NCBI GenBank assembly: GCA_025464625.1
Contig: JAOAUZ010000001.1
Span: 334,848 to 398,847, forward strand
Direction: 5' to 3'
Length of the DNA stretch: 64,000 bases
DNA from: Rickettsiales bacterium
GTDB lineage: Bacteria > Pseudomonadota > Alphaproteobacteria > Rickettsiales > SXRF01
In this document: positions 62,215-64,000 of the stretch, one piece after another
How the letters are laid out: the number at the start of each line of letters is the position of its first letter
How positions within the stretch are numbered: the stretch's first letter is position 1
Made by a program: the position numbers and the translations under genes
Notes under the pieces: model-generated
The model's input: the letters and a program-made list of their open reading frames with translations, nothing else
Databases searched by the model: none
Told to the model about the DNA's origin: nothing

Positions 62215-62616
62215 ATGGATTATACAGAAGGTAAGAAAGCTACAATACACGGCTTTGTAGGAAATCCTGATAGACATCAGGCAAGGCTTGAACAAATTGA
62301 TGTTAAAGATCAATTGGTATCTTTCTGCACCACAGAAAATGCCAAAGTTTCGGTGCCAGCAGTTAAACTTTTGACAATTCTCTCCAAAACAGGAAGAATG
62401 TCTGCTGACTTTGACAGCATAATATCTGATAAAGATGATATTATTAAGCGCTTTAAAGATAGGGCAATTGCTTTAAAATTAGTCGTAAACGGTATTGTAC
62501 CAGAAGAGATTAGAAAAACTATAAAGAATTTTTTATTGGAAGATGATAGTAGAGAATCAATATACAGCCAAGTCGAAATAGAGATGGATAAGATAAGGAA
62601 AGCACCATCGAGATAA
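62215..62616 (+). CDS. Tandem-array protein 5 (133 aa)
   Basis: Last member, with GAGG seven bases before the ATG. 'VKDQLVSFCTTENAKVSVPA', 'VKLLTILSKTGRMSADFDSI', 'KDRAIALKLVVNGIVPEEI', 'RKTIKNFLLEDDSRESIYSQ' and 'VEIEMDKIRKAPSR' keep the plan; the C-terminal 'IYSQVE' is the best-conserved mark. Function unknown. Confidence 0.7.
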   Translation: MDYTEGKKATIHGFVGNPDRHQARLEQIDVKDQLVSFCTTENAKVSVPAVKLLTILSKTGRMSADFDSIISDKDDIIKRFKDRAIALKLVVNGIVPEEIRKTIKNFLLEDDSRESIYSQVEIEMDKIRKAPSR

Positions 62617-62689
62617 TTTTAGCGATCGTATTCTAATTAAAAACAAAATAGCAATTTGCCACTAGCGGCTTGGCGTGGTAAAAATAGCT

Positions 62690-64000
62690 ATGCAGTCCAA
62701 AAATACCGTTTCATTCAGTACTATTCTAAAGACAATCATGGTGGTCTCTGGGCCAACATTGGTCTTGTTGTCACTCTATGTTCTGATTGGTGAGCTTGAT
62801 TTTACATATTTCATATATGGTTATTTTTTGGTTATGTTGGCATCCGCGATATTTGTTGTACCATTTTTGGCGAATATCTCAGCACTGACGGAATATGTAA
62901 CAGATTTAGCTCAAGACAAGCGGGTGCGCGCGCCTGATTTAAGTTTTTTAAGCAACGTTGGGCAGTTATCTGGTGCGTTAGGTCGGCTGCAAAATTCTTG
63001 GGAAGATAAGCGTCACGAAATGGAAACGGTTATCACCGAGCGTGAAATTCTGGTGGATAGCCTTCCTGATATTTTGATTATGACCAATGATGACAAGGAA
63101 ATTGTCCGCACCAACCGTGCTGCACGCAATATTTTTGGGCAAAACCTTGCTAACCGTCCGCTCAGGGATATTATTCCAAATGATAAACTGCTCAATGCTA
63201 TCACAGCAGTGGTTGAAGATTTAAGCGGGCAGGAAATAGAATTTCATCTTCCAGAACCATTGCCTCGTGATTTTCAGGCTATTATAGAGCGTTTTCCAAT
63301 TCCTTCCGAGGGTGGAATTACCATTATTATTACCATGACGGATATTACTCAACAGAAGCGTGTGCAACGGATGCGGGCTGATTTCGTGGCAAACGCCAGC
63401 CATGAAATTCGTACGCCACTTGCTAGTATCATTGGTTTTATTGAGACACTGCGAGGGCCTGCTAAAGATGATCCACAAGCTCGCGATGAATTTTTGCGTG
63501 TGATGGGTGATCAGGCAGAGCGCATGTCCAAGCTGCTTAATGATTTATTGTCACTTTCTAAAATTGAGATGAATGCACAGAGTTCACCTATTTCGAAAGT
63601 GGATTTTTTAAGGATTGTACGCACAGAAAAACAGCATTTTGAGTGGGCATGTAAGCAAAAAAATGTGACGTTGCGGGTTAAGCTCAGTGACAATCTGCCC
63701 GCGACAAAGGGTGACGATGATGAGTTGGCGCAGGTTGTTCGTAATTTGCTCGGCAATGCTATTAAATATACCAATGCCGATTCTGAAATTTTAGTGACAG
63801 TGAAAGTTGCCTCAAACCTTCCTGACGATCCTAACTTTCGTAACTTAAAGCGTGCGATTTGTTTTTCGGTTCAAGATCAGGGGGAGGGTATTCCAAGAGA
63901 ACATATACCACGCCTTACCGAGCGTTTTTATAGGGTTGATACCGCGCGCACAAGGAAGGTTGGAGGGACAGGGCTAGGTCTTGCTATTGTAAAGCATGTA
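62690..64000 (+). CDS. phoR: PhoR-like sensor histidine kinase, 3' end outside the window
   Basis: 437 codons are visible and the frame is open at the edge. Two transmembrane helices (about 13-32 and 41-60) precede a linker, a PAS domain ('EREILVDSLPDILIMTNDDK' onwards), the HisKA box 'RADFVANASHEIRTPLASI' and HATPase motifs: N box 'VVRNLLGNAIKYTNAD', 'DQGEGIP' (G1) and 'ERFYRV...GTGLGLAIVKH' (F and G2). The missing end is short. Architecture fits PhoR of the phosphate regulon, but no phoB or pst genes are visible to confirm it. Confidence 0.85.
   Translation, partial: MQSKNTVSFSTILKTIMVVSGPTLVLLSLYVLIGELDFTYFIYGYFLVMLASAIFVVPFLANISALTEYVTDLAQDKRVRAPDLSFLSNVGQLSGALGRLQNSWEDKRHEMETVITEREILVDSLPDILIMTNDDKEIVRTNRAARNIFGQNLANRPLRDIIPNDKLLNAITAVVEDLSGQEIEFHLPEPLPRDFQAIIERFPIPSEGGITIIITMTDITQQKRVQRMRADFVANASHEIRTPLASIIGFIETLRGPAKDDPQARDEFLRVMGDQAERMSKLLNDLLSLSKIEMNAQSSPISKVDFLRIVRTEKQHFEWACKQKNVTLRVKLSDNLPATKGDDDELAQVVRNLLGNAIKYTNADSEILVTVKVASNLPDDPNFRNLKRAICFSVQDQGEGIPREHIPRLTERFYRVDTARTRKVGGTGLGLAIVKHV

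Overview
The window comes from an AT-rich (roughly 40% GC by eye) alphaproteobacterium. Three things point there: AddA/AddB-type double-strand-break repair, an RcdA/DUF1465 homologue (the Caulobacter-type CtrA proteolysis accessory), and M48-independent housekeeping genes whose closest remembered relatives are alphaproteobacterial. It is not an obligate minimal parasite: it keeps arginine, histidine, purine, heme, cysteine and phospholipid biosynthesis plus flagellar and type IV pilus or type II secretion parts. Palindromic repeats, two of them read in frame inside genes, recall the palindromic elements of Rickettsia, but the order cannot be fixed from this sequence.

Layout. 1-5100: tail of a PAS-domain protein, a MetC-like lyase, a secreted esterase, AmtB and CorA. 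5.1-8.4 kb: argG behind a HaeIII/NgoPII-like (probably GGCC) restriction-modification operon. 8.4-15.3 kb: malonyl-CoA decarboxylase, PAP2 phosphatase, hfq-hflX, a lone ModA-like protein, tsaD, hemC. 15.3-21.1 kb, mostly minus strand: hydrolase, purA, hisZ, pssA, psd and an internally deleted isocitrate dehydrogenase homologue. 21.3-26.4 kb: two unknown genes, rplU-rpmA, a 95-aa cassette gene between intact htpG and a second copy of the htpG 3' end, and an exported ankyrin protein. 26.4-36.6 kb: tRNA-Gly, a Trm112-like protein, a small lipoprotein, a RepA-like ATPase, addB, two related unknown genes with rcdA, and addA carrying a palindromic insertion. 36.6-43 kb: trxA, a truncated glutamine synthetase homologue, a pseudopilin/beta-propeller fusion, a GIY-YIG gene embedded in palindromes, then ispH, zapE and tsaB. 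43.1-45.8 kb: csrA-flhB(C)-flgN-like-fliO-fliP and a prepilin peptidase. 45.8-53 kb: YihY, a metallopeptidase-like protein, aguA-aguB, tRNA-Met, a pseudopilin and a zinc uptake operon with zur. 53-60.2 kb: YjdM-like protein, hydrolase, cysE-Rrf2-cysteine desulfurase, ubiX, an unknown gene, hemB, trpS. 60.2-62.6 kb: a tandem array of five related small proteins with no recognised family. 62.7 kb to the end: a PhoR-like sensor kinase cut by the window edge.

Most striking are (i) the lineage-specific small proteins, which repeatedly sit at the 3' ends of core genes (htpG, addB, hemB, trpS); (ii) the duplicated htpG tail, whose differences are almost all synonymous, as expected if a cassette or foreign allele displaced the resident 3' end; (iii) palindromes inserted in frame in addA and aguA and flanking a GIY-YIG nuclease; and (iv) internally deleted or truncated enzyme homologues that keep open frames. 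No rRNA, CRISPR array, transposase or integrase was seen. No stretch longer than 300 bases lacks a gene.
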